A stretch of 64,000 nt of DNA from Biostraticola tofi (GCF_004343195.1 NZ_SMCR01000001.1:62001-126000), one strand, 5' to 3'; shown: positions 39,446 through 51,859, counted from the first letter of the stretch. Program-made: numbers and translations. The notes: a model not told the origin generated them from the sequence alone.

Positions 39446-40951
39446 TCAGCGGGTGGTAGCCAACTTGTTCAGCGTCGGCGCGAATACCAGCATCAAAGCA
39501 GCGATAATGCCGGTGATGATACCAATCTGCAGGAATACATGGCTGTATACCGCCAGGGACACATTGGCATCGGTAACGTCGGCCGGCACCGCCATCAGAT
39601 TGGCTACATGGCCTGAGATAAGCGCCGCCGCAGCAGTGGTCAGGAACCAGGCACCCATGATGAAGCCCATCAGACGCTGAGGCACCAACTGCGCGACCAT
39701 CGCCAGGCCGAGGCCGGAAATCATCAGTTCACCAATGCTTTGCAGACCGTAGCTGAACACCAGCCAGTGCATCGAAACAATCCCCGCCTCATTGGCGTAG
39801 CTTGCGCCCAGCGGCAGCACTAAAAAGGCCAGGGAACAGAGCACCATGCCCAGCGCGAATTTAAACGGCATCGGCAGATGATCGCCTACTTTGTTGTACA
39901 GCGCCGCCAGTAAAGGGCTTGCCAGCATTATCCAGAACGGGTTGAGCGCCTGGAACTGCTCAGGCTCAAACGTCAGACCGAACGCGGTATGCTCCACATT
40001 ATGGATAGCAAAGAAGTTAAGTGAGGTCGGCATCTGGCTGTACAGCACAAAGAACACGATGGCTTCAATCATCATCAGGAAAGCGACGATCATTTTGCGG
40101 CGGGCAGCTCCTTTCAGAGCAAAGGTTTCCTTCGCAAAGATAACAATGATCCCGGCTGAAATGACACCCAGCACCAGCCTGGCGATAAACTGGTTATGCA
40201 AAAGCCAGGTTGAAACCACGATAAGCACCACTACACCCACCAGAACCATCGCCAGACGGCCCCATTGCAGCGGCAGAAAATCGGGTTTAGAGCCCTTATC
40301 CGCTACCCAGCGACGACAGGCAAAGAAATTCACCAGCGTTATCAGCATGCCCACGACGCTTAAAGAGAAAGCGACGCTCCAACCAAATCGGGCAGCCAGC
40401 AGCGGTGTTGCCAGCATCGAAATAAACGAACCGATATTGACCGACATGTAGTACATGGTGAAAGCACCATCAAGCCGCGGATCGTTCTTGGAATAGCAGG
40501 TTGACAGCAGCGAGGACGGGTTGGCTTTAAACAGGCCGCTGCCGACCGCGATGGTCGCCATGCCCATATAGACCCATTGCACATCATGGCCAGAGTAGGC
40601 CACCATTGCATAGCCCAGCGCCAACACCATCGCGCCCAATACGATGACGCGTTTGCTGCCCAGTATTTTATCACCCAGCCAACCGCCGATAGCGACAAAG
40701 CCATAGACCAGCGCGGTAAATGACGAAAACAGGGTAATGGCTTCGCCCTCGCTCATGCCCAGCATGCGCACCAGGTAAACCGCCATGATGCCCTGCAGGC
40801 CGTAGTAGCCGAAACGCTCCCAGAGTTCGATTGAGAATATCAGATAAAATGCTTTGGGCTGCCTGAAGGCATTCAGGCTGGCATGTTCAGGTGCGGGTGG
40901 CGCATTGGTTATATCTGTTTCTGGAGTTGGTTTGTTGCTTGGTGTAGACAC
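39446..40951 (-). CDS. dtpA: Proton-dependent di/tripeptide permease DtpA (TppB)
   Basis: Imports di- and tripeptides with protons; POT/PTR2 family in the inner membrane. The 501-residue product has the [10 protein letters not shown] motif (ExxERFxYY proton-coupling site) near residue 42, [11 protein letters not shown], and [13 protein letters not shown] typical of PTR2, with about 14 helices. It starts with GTG. E. coli gstA, between pdxY and dtpA, is missing. DtpB is a close alternative; synteny favours DtpA. Confidence 0.92.
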   Translation of the reverse strand: MSTPSNKPTPETDITNAPPAPEHASLNAFRQPKAFYLIFSIELWERFGYYGLQGIMAVYLVRMLGMSEGEAITLFSSFTALVYGFVAIGGWLGDKILGSKRVIVLGAMVLALGYAMVAYSGHDVQWVYMGMATIAVGSGLFKANPSSLLSTCYSKNDPRLDGAFTMYYMSVNIGSFISMLATPLLAARFGWSVAFSLSVVGMLITLVNFFACRRWVADKGSKPDFLPLQWGRLAMVLVGVVVLIVVSTWLLHNQFIARLVLGVISAGIIVIFAKETFALKGAARRKMIVAFLMMIEAIVFFVLYSQMPTSLNFFAIHNVEHTAFGLTFEPEQFQALNPFWIMLASPLLAALYNKVGDHLPMPFKFALGMVLCSLAFLVLPLGASYANEAGIVSMHWLVFSYGLQSIGELMISGLGLAMVAQLVPQRLMGFIMGAWFLTTAAAALISGHVANLMAVPADVTDANVSLAVYSHVFLQIGIITGIIAALMLVFAPTLNKLATTR

Positions 40952-41170
40952 GAAGACCTCTTATTACGCCTGTTCAGCACAGGAAAAACAACGGTGATAT
41001 CGGCACTGATATCCCGCCGCGTCGTTATGATAATGGACAGCGGCCGCACATCCTGATCCAGCCGCAGTAGGCAGTGTTTATTACATATATCGTTACACAT
41101 ATCAATGTAAGAATAAATGATTGGTTTATCGTTTACCTGTCAGTGATTAATATCGTCAATGATCAAAGGG

Positions 41171-41806
41171 TCAAATTTCTTGCTTGGCCTGGTATTCGCA
41201 CAGGTCTTCAATCAGGCAGGATCCACAGCGGGGCTTACGGGCGATGCAGGTGTAGCGGCCATGCAGAATCAGCCAGTGATGGCAATCGACTTTGAACTCT
41301 GTCGGCACCACCCTGAGCAATTTGTTTTCAACCGCGTCGACGTCTTTGCCCGGGGCAAAACCGGTGCGATTGGCGACCCGGAAAATATGGGTATCCACTG
41401 CAATGGTCGGCCAGCCAAACGCGGTATTAAGCACGACGTTGGCGGTTTTACGCCCTACGCCCGGCAGGGCGACCAGCGCTAGGGGATCTTCAGGAACCTG
41501 GCCCTGGTGCTTATCGATAAGTATCCGGCAGGTTTTGATGATATTTTCCGCCTTGGTGTTATAAAGGCCGATGGTCCTGATGTAGTGTTTTATCCCCTCG
41601 ACACCCAGGCTGAGCAGCCCTTCGGGGGTGTTGGCTACCGGGTAGAGCAGCGCGGTGGCTTTATTGACGCTGACATCCGTCGCCTGCGCCGACAGCAGCA
41701 CGGATATCAACAGTTCAAATGGCGTGTCGTACTTGAGTTCAGTTTTGGGATGAGGGTTGTTATTCCTGAAGCGGCCGAGGATCTCCCGGCGCTTGATATT
41801 ATTCAT
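41171..41806 (-). CDS. nth: Endonuclease III (DNA glycosylase/AP lyase)
   Basis: Removes oxidised pyrimidines. The 211-residue product carries the helix-hairpin-helix LPGVGRKTA with catalytic K120, D138 in VDTHIFRV, and the [4Fe-4S] cysteines C187, C194, C197 and C203, all at E. coli numbers. The ATG at 41806 is preferred because AAGGA lies before it. It overlaps the end of rsxE by eight bases and is the last gene of the rsx operon. Confidence 0.96.
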   Translation of the reverse strand: MNNIKRREILGRFRNNNPHPKTELKYDTPFELLISVLLSAQATDVSVNKATALLYPVANTPEGLLSLGVEGIKHYIRTIGLYNTKAENIIKTCRILIDKHQGQVPEDPLALVALPGVGRKTANVVLNTAFGWPTIAVDTHIFRVANRTGFAPGKDVDAVENKLLRVVPTEFKVDCHHWLILHGRYTCIARKPRCGSCLIEDLCEYQAKQEI

Positions 41807-42500
41807 GTTGAGCAACATCCTTGGTCATCGGCAGGGGCGGTGTAGTTGACTGGAGCGACGCGCGGCTGCGCATCTGTTTATCAATCAGGTATTTTGCCGC
41901 CAGCATAAAGCCCAGGCCGATGAAGGCCCCTGGCGGCAGCATCGCCAGCAGAAAAGGAGTATCTATCTGATAAACCTGAATACGCAGCGCCTGTGCCCAT
42001 GGCCCAAGCAATTGATCAGCCCCGTCGAACAATGTGCCGTTGCCGAGCACTTCCCGCAGTCCTCCCAACACCACCAACGCGGCCGTTGCGCCAAGGCCGG
42101 TGGTCAGTCCATCCAGCGCTGAGTACCCGGCCGGGTTTTTCGACGCATAGGCTTCGGCGCGGCCAATAACGATGCAGTTGGTGACAATCAGCGGAATAAA
42201 AATACCCAGTGACTGGTAAAGGCCATAGGCATAGGCGTTAATGAGCATCTGCACCGCCGACACGACAGAGGCGATAATCATTACGTAAATCGGTATCCGT
42301 ACTTCAGCCGGCGTCCAGCGCCGGGCAAAGGAAACCGCATAATTGGTACAGGTCAGTACCAGCGTGGTTGCTAGCCCCAGGCCCAAGGCGTTGGTCACGG
42401 TATTGGATACCGCCAGCAACGGGCAGAGGCCGAGCAATTGCACCAGGGCAGAATTATTACGCCACAGTCCCTGGATGAACAGATTTTTGGCTTCATTCAT
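41799..42500 (-). CDS. rsxE: Electron transport complex subunit RsxE (RnfE)
   Basis: Membrane subunit of the Rsx/Rnf complex, which in E. coli helps keep SoxR reduced. The 233-residue product begins [32 protein letters not shown] and has six helices; GRAEAYASK and PPGAFIGLG are conserved. It overlaps rsxG by eight bases and nth by eight bases. An upstream in-frame start is rejected since it lies further inside rsxG. Confidence 0.95.
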   Translation of the reverse strand: MNEAKNLFIQGLWRNNSALVQLLGLCPLLAVSNTVTNALGLGLATTLVLTCTNYAVSFARRWTPAEVRIPIYVMIIASVVSAVQMLINAYAYGLYQSLGIFIPLIVTNCIVIGRAEAYASKNPAGYSALDGLTTGLGATAALVVLGGLREVLGNGTLFDGADQLLGPWAQALRIQVYQIDTPFLLAMLPPGAFIGLGFMLAAKYLIDKQMRSRASLQSTTPPLPMTKDVAQHE

Positions 42501-43134
42501 TGGGAACTTCTCCACAAGCCGGCAGATTTTCAATACCGGTTAAATTGCGCTTCAGGTAGCCAGCCGTACGTTTAACCGCGTTGACCACCGCCCTGGGGGT
42601 GATGGTGGCACCGGTGAACTGATCAAACTGACCACCGTCTTTCTTTACCGCCCATTTGCGATCCTGTTCGGATTCGACGGTTTTGCCGCTGAAATGGGTT
42701 ATCCAATCGGAGATCCGCAGTTCGATTTTATCGCCTAGACCCGGGGTTTCATGATGAGAGGTGACTCGGGTCCCGAGGACATTGCCGTTGAAATCGGCAC
42801 CTATCAGCAGCTGTATTGAGCCTGAGTAGCCGTCTGGCGCCGTGGACTCTATGGCTGCCGCCACCGGTTCGCCGTGTTTACGGGCCAGATAAAGCCGATG
42901 GGGATGGGTGTTACCCAGCGCACTATCTGTGACAATGTAACATTCCCCCAGCAGGTTATTATCGTAAATGCTCGGGGGAAGCACTTGATCCAGCAGCAGC
43001 TTTTGCTGTTGCGCTGCCTGATGATGAATGGTGGGCTCGGTCAGTATATTGACCAGCGCTGTCAGACCGGTGGTCAGCGCAGCGAAGGCAGCGAGAGTCA
43101 CGCCATGTTTACGTATGGTGCTGAGCATCGTCAT
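42493..43134 (-). CDS. rsxG: Electron transport complex subunit RsxG (RnfG), covalent flavin site
   Basis: Mostly periplasmic subunit anchored by one N-terminal helix (about 11-30). The 213-residue product has the flavinylation motif DQFTGAT with Thr 177 as the expected FMN-threonine, and the family block [11 protein letters not shown]. It lies between rsxD (10-base gap) and rsxE (8-base overlap). Confidence 0.95.
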   Translation of the reverse strand: MTMLSTIRKHGVTLAAFAALTTGLTALVNILTEPTIHHQAAQQQKLLLDQVLPPSIYDNNLLGECYIVTDSALGNTHPHRLYLARKHGEPVAAAIESTAPDGYSGSIQLLIGADFNGNVLGTRVTSHHETPGLGDKIELRISDWITHFSGKTVESEQDRKWAVKKDGGQFDQFTGATITPRAVVNAVKRTAGYLKRNLTGIENLPACGEVPNE

Positions 43135-43144
43135 TTTGCGCTCC

Positions 43145-44194
43145 TTAACGGTGACCGTAAGCGCGAGGTTGCGTGTAGTAATCTATCAGAGGCACGCAAA
43201 TATTCGCTAACAATACGGCAAAGGCCACTCCATCGGGATAGCCGCCGTAAGTGCGGATCAACCAGACCAGCAAGCCGGTCATGGCGCCAAATATCAACCG
43301 ACCGTTATCGGTGGTCGAGGCCGTTACCGGGTCAGTGGCGATAAAAAAGGCTCCGAGCATGGTGGCGCCTGAAAATAGATGAACCAGCGTCGGCGCACCT
43401 ACCGTCGGCGACAGCCATTCTCCCAATCCGGCACACAGTGCCAGCACCGCCAGAAAGGACGCCGGGATCTGCCAACTGATGATTCGGCGCCACAGCAGAT
43501 AGAGTCCGCCCAGCAAAAAACCGGCATTGACCCAGGCCCAGGATATGCCGCTGCGTACCCCAAAATACAGAGACTCCACTATTACGCCGGCCTCTTTGCC
43601 GCTGCGCATACCGGTTTTCAATGCATCCAGAGGGGTCGCCTGAGTCATGCCGTCATATCCTGCGCGCAGTTGCTGCAGCTCAAGACCCTCGGCAGTTCGG
43701 CCGGCAAAAATCATGGCCAAGGTATCATTCAGCCCGGCGGGATACATCTCTGTGCCTGCACTGGGCAGCCAACTGGTCATTTGTATCGGAAAAGAAATCA
43801 GCAGCACCACATAGCCTACCATTGCCGGGTTAAACGGGTTATGTCCCAAACCGCCATAAAGTTGCTTGGCGATGATGATGGCAAAACTGGTTGCCAGTAC
43901 GATCATCCACCAGGGCGTTGCCGGGGGCAGGCTTAGCGCCAACAGAACGGCAGTAAGCAAAGCTGAATAATCCATCAGCCGAGGGAGAGCAGGCTTCTTT
44001 CGCAGCTTCATGACAAGCCCTTCGGCCAGCAGCGCGGTGGTCGATGCCAGCAGCAACTGCACCAGCGTGCCGTAACCGAAAAACCAGACCAGCGCCAGCA
44101 GACCCGGCAGACAAGCCAGGATCACGTGGGACATGATATGGCCGGTGCTTTGCCGGTTATGGGTAAAAGGCGAACTCGCTATTCTGAAAGTCAT
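43145..44194 (-). CDS. rsxD: Electron transport complex subunit RsxD (RnfD)
   Basis: Integral membrane subunit with bound flavin. The 349-residue product has the flavinylation motif DGMTQAT ending in Thr 187, the same number as in E. coli RsxD, plus [16 protein letters not shown] and [16 protein letters not shown]. It directly abuts rsxC (no spacer). Confidence 0.95.
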   Translation of the reverse strand: MTFRIASSPFTHNRQSTGHIMSHVILACLPGLLALVWFFGYGTLVQLLLASTTALLAEGLVMKLRKKPALPRLMDYSALLTAVLLALSLPPATPWWMIVLATSFAIIIAKQLYGGLGHNPFNPAMVGYVVLLISFPIQMTSWLPSAGTEMYPAGLNDTLAMIFAGRTAEGLELQQLRAGYDGMTQATPLDALKTGMRSGKEAGVIVESLYFGVRSGISWAWVNAGFLLGGLYLLWRRIISWQIPASFLAVLALCAGLGEWLSPTVGAPTLVHLFSGATMLGAFFIATDPVTASTTDNGRLIFGAMTGLLVWLIRTYGGYPDGVAFAVLLANICVPLIDYYTQPRAYGHR

Positions 44195-46195
44195 TTATTC
44201 CTCTTGTGACAATGTTGACGCCTCGGCCGCCTTACGCGCTTTCACTCGGGCTAGGGCAGCGGCCACCGCGGCTTTACGCGGATCCATGGCAGTGACGGAG
44301 TCCGCAGTAGCTGCCGACGCCGTCTTGGGGGATTCAGAATGGGTTTCAGCCGCCATCTTGCGAGCTTTGACGCGGGCGATGGCGGCAGCGACGGCAGCCT
44401 GGCGAGGATCGATCTCCTCGGCCGGGGGAGAGACGGTCGTCTGTGAAGCCGTGGCTGGCTTGGCAATGGCCGCTTTATGTCCGTTATCCTGCGTGGCAGC
44501 CTTCGCTGGGGAGTCGTGGCGGCTGGCGGAAACCGCGGCAGGAGGCGGGGCGGTTTCTGTGACGCCGTCACTAATATAGGCAACTGTCGATAACGCCACC
44601 GCACCCGGTTCTGTTTCACCCTGAGCGCATTGCAGCGCTTCGGCGGCCTTTTTGGCTTTGATACGCGCTATGGCATCAGCAACCGCAGCTTTAGGTGCCG
44701 CACTGGTCGGATCGTCAGGCGAGGAAGATGCTGATGGGTTGAGCTTGACCGCCGCCTGCAGATGGCGCGCTTCCCGGGCCAGTTTTTCCCGCTCGCGACG
44801 GGCCATTTTAGCCTCGTAGCGGGTTTTAGCCATTGCTGCCCGTTCAGTTTCACGATCCAGGCTGCGTATTTCTGCTTTCTGCTGGCGGTAGTATTTTACC
44901 AGCGGTATATTGCTTGGGCATACGTAGGCGCAGGCGCCGCATTCAATGCAATCAAACAAATGATGCTGGCGGGCTTTGTCATGCTCCTGCCCCTGGCTGA
45001 ACCAATAGAGCTGCTGCGGTAACAATCCGGCCGGACAGGCATCGGCACAACGGCTGCAGCGGATACAGGCTTGCTCCGGCTCGGCCGGCGACAGTTCTTC
45101 CGCCGACGGCGCCATGATGCAGTTGCTTATCTTGACGATCGGCACATCCAGGGTCGGCAGGGTGAAACCCATTAGCGGCCCACCCATGATAACCGCCTGC
45201 TCATCACCGGGCGTAAAGCCTGCGCTTTGCAGCAGATGGCTTACCGGTGTTCCCAGCCTTGCCCACACATTGCCCGGTTTAGCCAGGGCATTGCCGGTCA
45301 GGGTCACCACCCGCTCGGTCAGCGCTTCGCCATCAATCACCGCGCGCTTGATGGCGAATACCGTTCCGATATTGAACATCAATACGCCTATAGCGCCTGA
45401 GTGAAGGCCATAAGGCACCTCCTGCCCGGTCAATATCCGGGTCAGCTGCTTAGCGCCGCCGGAGGGATATTTAGTCGGAATGACCCGTAAATGATAATTT
45501 GATCGCGCGCGCAGGGCGCTCTGCAGTGCGGTAATCGCCTCAGGTTTATTATCCTCAATCCCGATAAGCACTGATTCAGGGCTAAGCATATGGCTCAAGA
45601 TATCCATGCCGTGGACAATCTCATCGGCGTTTTCCTGCATCAACCTGTCATCGGCGGTGATATAAGGCTCACACTCGGCAGCGTTGATTATCAGGTTTTT
45701 CACCCCTCGCAGACCGGCATGCATTTTGGCGGCGGTAGGAAAGCCCGCCCCCCCGAGACCGGCGATACCTGACTGGTGGATGCGTTCGAGCAGATCTGCC
45801 GGTTGGCAGGCGCGAAAATCCTCCATGGGGTCCTGGCGGAGCCAGCGGTCCTCGCCGTCAGGCAGCAGGATGACGCTTAGCTCCGTCAGGCCCGAAGGGT
45901 GGGCTGTGGTATGCGGGATAATCGCGCTGATGCGGCCTGACGTTGGGGCGTGCACCGGCAGAGTACGGCCTCTGCCCTCGGTGAGCGGCTGTCCGCGCAG
46001 CACCTGCATATTTTCAGTGACGCATAGCTCACCTTCCGGACCCAGATGTTGTTTGAGCGGAATAATGAATTTACCCGGCAGGCTGGTCTGCCGCAGGGGG
46101 ATGGTGCTCGACTGCAGTTTCATTTCTGGCGGATGAATGCCGCCGGCGAAATCCCAGATGCGGGACTGCCTGAAAAGGGAAAAAAGATTAAACAT
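44195..46195 (-). CDS. rsxC: Electron transport complex subunit RsxC (RnfC), NADH/flavin and two [4Fe-4S] clusters
   Basis: Cytoplasmic entry subunit of the Rsx complex. The 666-residue product starts [24 protein letters not shown]; an upstream in-frame ATG is rejected. It has [26 protein letters not shown], a ferredoxin pair [14 protein letters not shown] and [14 protein letters not shown] around residues 375-425, then a helical basic region and an Ala/Lys-rich tail with three copies of a repeat like [21 protein letters not shown]. The tail repeat number varies among enterobacteria; E. coli RsxC is longer (740). It overlaps rsxB by eight bases. Confidence 0.94.
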   Translation of the reverse strand: MFNLFSLFRQSRIWDFAGGIHPPEMKLQSSTIPLRQTSLPGKFIIPLKQHLGPEGELCVTENMQVLRGQPLTEGRGRTLPVHAPTSGRISAIIPHTTAHPSGLTELSVILLPDGEDRWLRQDPMEDFRACQPADLLERIHQSGIAGLGGAGFPTAAKMHAGLRGVKNLIINAAECEPYITADDRLMQENADEIVHGMDILSHMLSPESVLIGIEDNKPEAITALQSALRARSNYHLRVIPTKYPSGGAKQLTRILTGQEVPYGLHSGAIGVLMFNIGTVFAIKRAVIDGEALTERVVTLTGNALAKPGNVWARLGTPVSHLLQSAGFTPGDEQAVIMGGPLMGFTLPTLDVPIVKISNCIMAPSAEELSPAEPEQACIRCSRCADACPAGLLPQQLYWFSQGQEHDKARQHHLFDCIECGACAYVCPSNIPLVKYYRQQKAEIRSLDRETERAAMAKTRYEAKMARREREKLAREARHLQAAVKLNPSASSSPDDPTSAAPKAAVADAIARIKAKKAAEALQCAQGETEPGAVALSTVAYISDGVTETAPPPAAVSASRHDSPAKAATQDNGHKAAIAKPATASQTTVSPPAEEIDPRQAAVAAAIARVKARKMAAETHSESPKTASAATADSVTAMDPRKAAVAAALARVKARKAAEASTLSQEE

Positions 46196-46766
46196 GCTGC
46201 TCCACCTGAATGACCTTGACCGGAATGGCCTCCAGATTCCATTTCCAGTTGTCAGTTCGTACCGCGACCGGCCGCATTTCAATACAATCGGTCGGGCAGG
46301 GAGCGACGCACAAATCACAACCGGTGCATAAATCGCTTACTACCGTATGCACGGCACGCGTGGTGCCGACAATGGCATCCACCGGACAGGCCTGGATGCA
46401 TTTGGTACAGCCGATGCAGTTGGCTTCATCAATCCAGGCCACGGTAGGAACCGGCTGCGCCTGGGCGGCATCGCCATCAATCGGCTGGGGATCGACATTC
46501 AGCAGCGCGGCAATCTTCAGCATCACCTGCTCGCCGCCGGGAGCGCATTTATTGATTTTTTCACCGCTGAGCGCCACGGCTTCGGCGTAGGGACGGCATC
46601 CGGGATAACCGCATTGGGCGCATTGGCTCTGGGGCAGCAGGGCGTCTACCTGACCTGCGACCGCATCTTCTTTTACCTCGAAACGGCGGGCGGCGTAGCC
46701 GAGGAGACCGCCGCAAACCAGGCCCAGGGCGCCCAGAGCCAGAATGGCTGACCATAATGTAAACAT
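46188..46766 (-). CDS. rsxB: Electron transport complex subunit RsxB (RnfB), Fe-S protein
   Basis: The 192-residue product has an N-terminal membrane helix (about 5-25), a [13 protein letters not shown] cluster motif and two [4Fe-4S] motifs [16 protein letters not shown] and [16 protein letters not shown]. It passes electrons between RsxC and the membrane subunits. It overlaps rsxA by one base and rsxC by eight bases. Confidence 0.96.
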   Translation of the reverse strand: MFTLWSAILALGALGLVCGGLLGYAARRFEVKEDAVAGQVDALLPQSQCAQCGYPGCRPYAEAVALSGEKINKCAPGGEQVMLKIAALLNVDPQPIDGDAAQAQPVPTVAWIDEANCIGCTKCIQACPVDAIVGTTRAVHTVVSDLCTGCDLCVAPCPTDCIEMRPVAVRTDNWKWNLEAIPVKVIQVEQHV

Positions 46767-47347
46767 TAGAATTTCACCAACCCGGTAAAGCCCATAAAAG
46801 CCAGGGACATCAGGCCGGCGGTAACCAGGGCAATGGCCGATCCCTTGAAGGGGGCCGGCACATCGGCGACCGCCAGGCGTTCCCGTATCGCGGCAAACAG
46901 CACCATGACCAGCGTAAAGCCAATCGATGCGCTGAAGCCATACAGCGTGGACTGCAGGAAATTATGCCCCAGATTGACATTCAGCAGCGCCACGCCCAGC
47001 ACCGCGCAGTTGGTCGTGATGAGCGGCAAGAATATGCCCAGCAGCCGATACAGCGACGGACTGGTTTTTCGCACTACCAGTTCAGTGAACTGCACCACCA
47101 CGGCGATGATAAATATGAACGACAGCGTACGCAGATAAAGGATATCCAGCGGCTCAAGAATGAACGATTCTATTATCCACGAGCAGACCGACGCCAGAGT
47201 GATGACGAAGGTGGTCGCCATGCCCATTCCGATAGCGGTTTCCAGTTTTTTGGAAACCCCCATGAAGGGGCACAGTCCGAGAAATTTGACCAGAACGAAA
47301 TTATTTACCAGCACAGTGCTGATAAAAAGTAACAGGTAACCATTCAT
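46766..47347 (-). CDS. rsxA: Electron transport complex subunit RsxA (RnfA)
   Basis: First gene of the rsx operon. The 193-residue product has six helices and begins [33 protein letters not shown], followed by [11 protein letters not shown], the inverted partner of RsxE. The order rsxABCDGE-nth is intact with overlaps throughout, so the complex should be made as one unit. Confidence 0.96.
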   Translation of the reverse strand: MNGYLLLFISTVLVNNFVLVKFLGLCPFMGVSKKLETAIGMGMATTFVITLASVCSWIIESFILEPLDILYLRTLSFIFIIAVVVQFTELVVRKTSPSLYRLLGIFLPLITTNCAVLGVALLNVNLGHNFLQSTLYGFSASIGFTLVMVLFAAIRERLAVADVPAPFKGSAIALVTAGLMSLAFMGFTGLVKF

Positions 47348-47456
47348 TGACGTACCTAATAGAGACTAGCCCGACATTATCCGGTATTGAGCACCATTCG
47401 GCAACATGGCATCTGTCGGCCAGCGCCGAACAGATAGCATGCACCCCTGCTGCGCA

Positions 47457-47903
47457 TCAACGAATAAAAGTCTGTTTAACCCGCATTGAACGTTTGATGA
47501 AAGGAACCAGCACCGCAGCAGCAAGCATTGGCCATAACAAAACTTTCAGTGCCAATTCATCGCTGACCGGTGAAAAGGCGAAAGTTTTTATCGCCAGCAG
47601 TACACTCGCCAGCAGCCATAGGATGAATATTTTGGGGAAACGGGATGAACGGGTCAACAGCAGGCGCAGTGTCCAGCCGGTAAACAGCCACATGCCAAGG
47701 GTGGTGACCAAAGAAAGATACCATTGCGGACTGTATAAAGCGCTGTCCGCAGCCCCCGGTTGCGCATGACTGAACAGAGCGATGAAATAAAGAACTACCA
47801 TCACACTGGCGCTCAGTAGGCTGACGCCTAGCCAGGCAACCGGCACCCACAACAGACCGGCTATGCGTGGCGCTGCCTGGGGAGCGTTTATTTTATCATC
47901 CAT
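47457..47903 (-). CDS. ydgK: DUF2569 membrane protein YdgK
   Basis: The 148-residue product has four predicted helices and the DUF2569 pattern GGLLWVPVAWLG-like start (here AGLLWVPVAWLG). The start at 47903 overlaps the cnu stop as ATGA; an in-frame upstream ATG inside cnu is less likely. E. coli ydgK has the same neighbours. Its function is unknown. Confidence 0.88.
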   Translation of the reverse strand: MDDKINAPQAAPRIAGLLWVPVAWLGVSLLSASVMVVLYFIALFSHAQPGAADSALYSPQWYLSLVTTLGMWLFTGWTLRLLLTRSSRFPKIFILWLLASVLLAIKTFAFSPVSDELALKVLLWPMLAAAVLVPFIKRSMRVKQTFIR

Positions 47904-48118
47904 CAGACCACATACCGCCAAACAGACTTGGGCACCTGGCCCAGATCGAACAGCCTGCCACCAGAGGCCAATTCAGCCCGGCGATGATCCGCTGCTCGAT
48001 ACATATTGATAATTTCAGTATTGTCAGTTAAAGAATAATTGAGATGATCAAAGAGTTTTTCCAGACTTTCGGAGGTGTTCACCTTGCGAAACTTCAATAA
48101 ATAGTCTTGGACGGTCAT
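47903..48118 (-). CDS. cnu: Hha/YmoA-family nucleoid modulator Cnu (YdgT)
   Basis: Small H-NS/StpA partner that tunes silencing of foreign genes. The 71-residue product, [20 protein letters not shown] to [14 protein letters not shown], follows E. coli Cnu over its whole length. It overlaps ydgK by one base. With slyA in the same window, two H-NS-related regulators are present. Gene order cnu-ydgK-rsx is conserved, and araA lies just upstream instead of the E. coli neighbours. Confidence 0.95.
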   Translation of the reverse strand: MTVQDYLLKFRKVNTSESLEKLFDHLNYSLTDNTEIINMYRAADHRRAELASGGRLFDLGQVPKSVWRYVV

Positions 48119-48202
48119 GTTTTTCTTACTGGGAAGGAAATATAAGCAAAGTAGTATATTCAGTGTTGCTTGGCTGTCTAGATATTCCTTGATAAAAGCC
48201 CG

Positions 48203-48232
48203 GAAAAATTCAGGGCACCAGGTGCCCTGAAA
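48203..48232 (-). terminator. Rho-independent terminator of araBA
   Basis: On the minus strand TTCAGGGCACC/GGTGCCCTGAA with T-run TTTTT, about 40 bases after the araA stop. It separates araBA from cnu-ydgK. Confidence 0.85.
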
Positions 48233-48271
48233 GGAACAGACTATGAATGCTATAGGCAGTATCTATTGATG

Positions 48272-49777
48272 TTATTTTGCACACAATTTGTAATAAAGTT
48301 CATTCCAGCATAGGGCCTGTTTAACATCGGCAATACGGGTGTCATTATCAATGACCAGTAATTCAATATTATGCATTTCAGCGTAAAGACGCAGATGGTC
48401 AAGGGTCAAAGCCTGGCTGAATACCGTATGGTGCGCACCGCCGGCCAGGATCCAGGCTTCCGCCGCGACTTCAAGTGAGGGCTGGGCTTTCCATATGGCG
48501 CGAGCGACCGGCAGCTTAGGCAGTTCCCGAGGCTGTTCAATGGTGTCGACGCAATTGACCAGCATGCGGAAACGGCCGCCGATATCGATGACCGATGCCA
48601 CTATGGCAGGCCCGGCTGGCGTAGAGAACAACAATCTTGCCGGGTCGGCTTTACCGCCAATGCCAAGGAACTGGACATCAACCGTTGGTTTTTCTTCTTT
48701 GGCAATTGAGGGGCATACTTCCAGCATATGGGATCCGATCACCAGATTATTGCCAGGCTGGAAGTTATAAGTGTAATCCTCCATAAAGGAGGTTCCACCG
48801 GGTAATCCATGCGCCATGACTTTAAGGATCCGCAGTAGGGCAGCGGTTTTCCAGTCACCTTCGCCGCCGAAGCCGTACCCTTGTTGCATCAGGCGCTGTA
48901 CTGCCAGGCCGGGCAACTGCTTCAGGCCATAGAGGTTCTCAAAATTGGTGGTAAAGGCTTTGCAGCCGGCCTGTTCAAGAAAACGTTTCATACCCAGCTC
49001 GATACGTGCCGCATCCAGCAGATTGGCGCGTTTTTCACCATTGGCTTTGATAGTATCGGTCAGGATATAGCTGGCCTCGTATTCTTCAACCAACTGATCA
49101 ATATCCGCCTGGGAAACCTCATTGACGACGCTGACCAGATCGCCCAGACCGTAAGCGGTGACAGAATAGCCGAACTGAATCTGAGCACTGACTTTGTTGC
49201 CCTCAGTCACCGCAACTTCACGCATATTGTCGCCGAAACGCGCCACTATCAACTGCTGGCTCTCCTGTTTGGCAGCGGCTGCGCGCATCCATGAGGCAAT
49301 TTTACGGTGGACCGCGCCGTCTTGCCAATGACCCACCACCACCTGGTGATTCTGGTGCAGGCGAGCGCCGATAAAACCGAATTCCCGTCCGCCATGGGCG
49401 GTCTGGTTCAGATTCATAAAGTCCATATCCATGGTGTCCCAAGGCACCTGGTCGTTGAACTGGGTATGGAACTGCAGCAGCGGTTTATTCAGAATGCTCA
49501 GGCCACCGATCCACATTTTGGCCGGAGAGAAGGTGTGCAGCCAGGTCAGCAGACCGATACAGTTGCTATCGTAATTGGCTTCGCGGCACAGCCCGAGAAT
49601 TTCGTCAGGGGATTTGACCAGTGGCTTAAGTATCAGCTTTACCGGCAGGCCGGCTTCATCGTTCAACCCTTTTACCACGGTTTCGGCATGCTCTTTTACC
49701 TGACGCAGAGTTTCCTCGCCGTAAAGATGCTGACTGCCAATAACGAACCACACTTCGTGTTGCGCAAAAAGTTGCAT
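48272..49777 (-). CDS. araA: L-arabinose isomerase
   Basis: Interconverts L-arabinose and L-ribulose (Mn-dependent). From 49777 the product has 501 residues (E. coli 500), starting [58 protein letters not shown] and ILAGGAHHT carry the metal and substrate residues. An in-frame upstream ATG adds 17 non-family residues. It lies 75 bases after araB; araD, normally next, is not here. Confidence 0.97.
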   Translation of the reverse strand: MQLFAQHEVWFVIGSQHLYGEETLRQVKEHAETVVKGLNDEAGLPVKLILKPLVKSPDEILGLCREANYDSNCIGLLTWLHTFSPAKMWIGGLSILNKPLLQFHTQFNDQVPWDTMDMDFMNLNQTAHGGREFGFIGARLHQNHQVVVGHWQDGAVHRKIASWMRAAAAKQESQQLIVARFGDNMREVAVTEGNKVSAQIQFGYSVTAYGLGDLVSVVNEVSQADIDQLVEEYEASYILTDTIKANGEKRANLLDAARIELGMKRFLEQAGCKAFTTNFENLYGLKQLPGLAVQRLMQQGYGFGGEGDWKTAALLRILKVMAHGLPGGTSFMEDYTYNFQPGNNLVIGSHMLEVCPSIAKEEKPTVDVQFLGIGGKADPARLLFSTPAGPAIVASVIDIGGRFRMLVNCVDTIEQPRELPKLPVARAIWKAQPSLEVAAEAWILAGGAHHTVFSQALTLDHLRLYAEMHNIELLVIDNDTRIADVKQALCWNELYYKLCAK

Positions 49778-49852
49778 GAATGACTCCTGTGCGTCGGGAT
49801 ATAAAACAAGGCCGGGCCGGTATGCCATGACACCGATCCGGAACAGAGCAGG

Positions 49853-51532
49853 TCAGGCTTTAGCGTCTGCCGCATAGGCCGGTTCAGCCAGCCGGGCCCA
49901 TTGCAGATAGCGCTGGTAGAGTCGCTGGTAGTGCTGAGCCGCTTGCGGGTCGGGCTGCAGGGTCCGCTCCAGCGGGCTGGCCATATGCGCTTGGGCGCTG
50001 GCGATATCCAGATGAATACCCGCCGCCACGGCACCGAAAATGGCTGCGCCAAGGGCGCAGCATTGATCGGATGCCACCAACTGCAGCGGCCGGTTCATCA
50101 CGTCGGCGCAAACCTGCATAATTACCGGGGATTTACGGGCGATACCGCCCATCACCAGCAGGTTCTCCACCGGAATGCCCTGTTCTTCGAAGCATTCCAT
50201 AATGGCGCGGGCGCCAAAGGCGGTAGCCGCTATCAGAGCACCAAACAGCGCGGGGGCATCAGTACCCAGGTTCAAGCCGCTAATGACGCCTTTCAGCCGC
50301 TGATTGGCATAAGGTGTGCGGCGTCCGTTAAACCAGTCCAACACCACCGGCAAATGATCCAGTGAAGGATGTGCGGCCCAGGCGGTGGCCAGAGTAGACA
50401 GCAGACTTTCTTGTATCGCCGTCAGTGCCGGTTCAAGTGTCGGGTCTTGACGGGCGGCCTGGGCCAACGGCCAACTGAGCAGGCGACCGAACCAGGCATA
50501 GATATCGCCAAACGCCGATTGTCCGGCCTCTAAACCGATGTAACCCGGCACCACGCTGCCGTCCACCTGGCCGCAAATTCCGGCGATAGTGTTGTCGCCG
50601 ACCTGTTTCTCCTCTGCTATCAGAATATCGCAGGTCGAGGTGCCAATAACCTTGACCAGGGTATAGGGCGTAGCCCCTGCGCCTACAGCCCCGACGTGGC
50701 AGTCAAACGCGCCGCCGGCAAGGGTGACATCTGCCGGCAGGCCCAATTTATCAGCCCAATGCCGGCTTATTTTTCCGACCGGGATATCGGCAGTCCAGGT
50801 GTCGGTAAACAGCGGATATTGCAACGACTCCGTCAGCAGCGGATCAAGGGCATGTAAAAATGCTTTAGGCGGTACGCCGCCCCACGACGGATGCCAGAGG
50901 GATTTATGGCCGGCGGCGCAGCGCCCGCGCCTGATATCTCCCAGGGCGGTGGTGCCTGACAGCACTGCCGGGATCCAGTCGCACAACTCTATCCATGAGC
51001 GGGCCTGTTGACGAACGGCGGCATCCTGACGGCTGATATGAAGGATTTTGGCCCAAAACCATTCGGATGAATAAATACCGCCTATATAGCGGGTGTAATC
51101 AGGAAACTCGCCGCTGTGGCAGAGTCGGTTGATGGCCTCAGCTTCTTCGATGGCGGTATGGTCTTTCCACAGAATGAACATGGCATTGGGGTTGTCGGCA
51201 AATTCCGGGCGCAGCGCCAGCACCCGGCCTTCTGCATCTATCGGCGCCGGCGTTGACCCGGTAGTATCTACGCCTATGCCGACTACGGCCTGTCGCTGGG
51301 CGGGGGTAAGGCGCGCGACGACTGACTTTATCGCCTGTTCCATGGACTCGAGGTAATCCAGCGGGTGGTGGCGGAATTGATTCTGTGCCGCATCGCAGAA
51401 CTGTTCCTGTCGCCAACGCGGATACCAGACCACTTCGGTCGCCAGTTCTTCGCCTTGCCAGCAGGCTACTGCCAGTGCCCGCACCGAGTCGCTGCCGAAA
51501 TCAAGCCCGATGCTTATCGCCTCTTGAGTCAT
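49853..51532 (-). CDS. araB: Ribulokinase
   Basis: Phosphorylates L-ribulose to L-ribulose-5-phosphate. The 559-residue FGGY-kinase product starts [22 protein letters not shown] and has [38 protein letters not shown] and [15 protein letters not shown]. It is divergent from araF across 373 bases holding CRP-like sites. E. coli araB is divergent from araC, so the wiring differs. Confidence 0.96.
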   Translation of the reverse strand: MTQEAISIGLDFGSDSVRALAVACWQGEELATEVVWYPRWRQEQFCDAAQNQFRHHPLDYLESMEQAIKSVVARLTPAQRQAVVGIGVDTTGSTPAPIDAEGRVLALRPEFADNPNAMFILWKDHTAIEEAEAINRLCHSGEFPDYTRYIGGIYSSEWFWAKILHISRQDAAVRQQARSWIELCDWIPAVLSGTTALGDIRRGRCAAGHKSLWHPSWGGVPPKAFLHALDPLLTESLQYPLFTDTWTADIPVGKISRHWADKLGLPADVTLAGGAFDCHVGAVGAGATPYTLVKVIGTSTCDILIAEEKQVGDNTIAGICGQVDGSVVPGYIGLEAGQSAFGDIYAWFGRLLSWPLAQAARQDPTLEPALTAIQESLLSTLATAWAAHPSLDHLPVVLDWFNGRRTPYANQRLKGVISGLNLGTDAPALFGALIAATAFGARAIMECFEEQGIPVENLLVMGGIARKSPVIMQVCADVMNRPLQLVASDQCCALGAAIFGAVAAGIHLDIASAQAHMASPLERTLQPDPQAAQHYQRLYQRYLQWARLAEPAYAADAKA

Positions 51533-51721
51533 GCTGTCCTCTCTCTTGCGCGTCCAATTATTATTGCAGCTACCTTAATCAGGAAGGCGTGGCGAGGTGA
51601 GGAGGGGATAGCTGGAAGTATGCACATTTCTGTCGCTGACAGCATTTTTGTGATAACGGTCAAAAGTTATCAGAGGGTTAAATTTGCTAGATATATGCAC
51701 AATCCTGCTGTTGTTGAGAAC

Positions 51722-51737
51722 TGTGATAACGCTCTAC
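51722..51737. promoter_or_regulatory. Candidate CRP site in the ara control region
   Basis: TGTGATAACGCTCTAC has a perfect TGTGA half and a degenerate second half at the normal 6-base spacing. Catabolite control of ara genes is general in enterobacteria. Confidence 0.5.
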
Positions 51738-51843
51738 ATTTTAGTAACACATTCAGGCTAAAACTACCTCCGACTTGATTGCCCGGCATGATGAATGGCG
51801 GAAAATCCGCTGCTTAGCCTCATCATTCGGCCTCTAATAATTA

Positions 51844-51859
51844 TCTGATAACGTTTACA
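51844..51859. promoter_or_regulatory. Candidate CRP site before araF
   Basis: TCTGATAACGTTTACA fits TGTGA-N6-TCACA at 4 of 5 and 4 of 5 half-site bases, 46 bases before the araF ATG, suited to araFGH activation. Confidence 0.5.
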
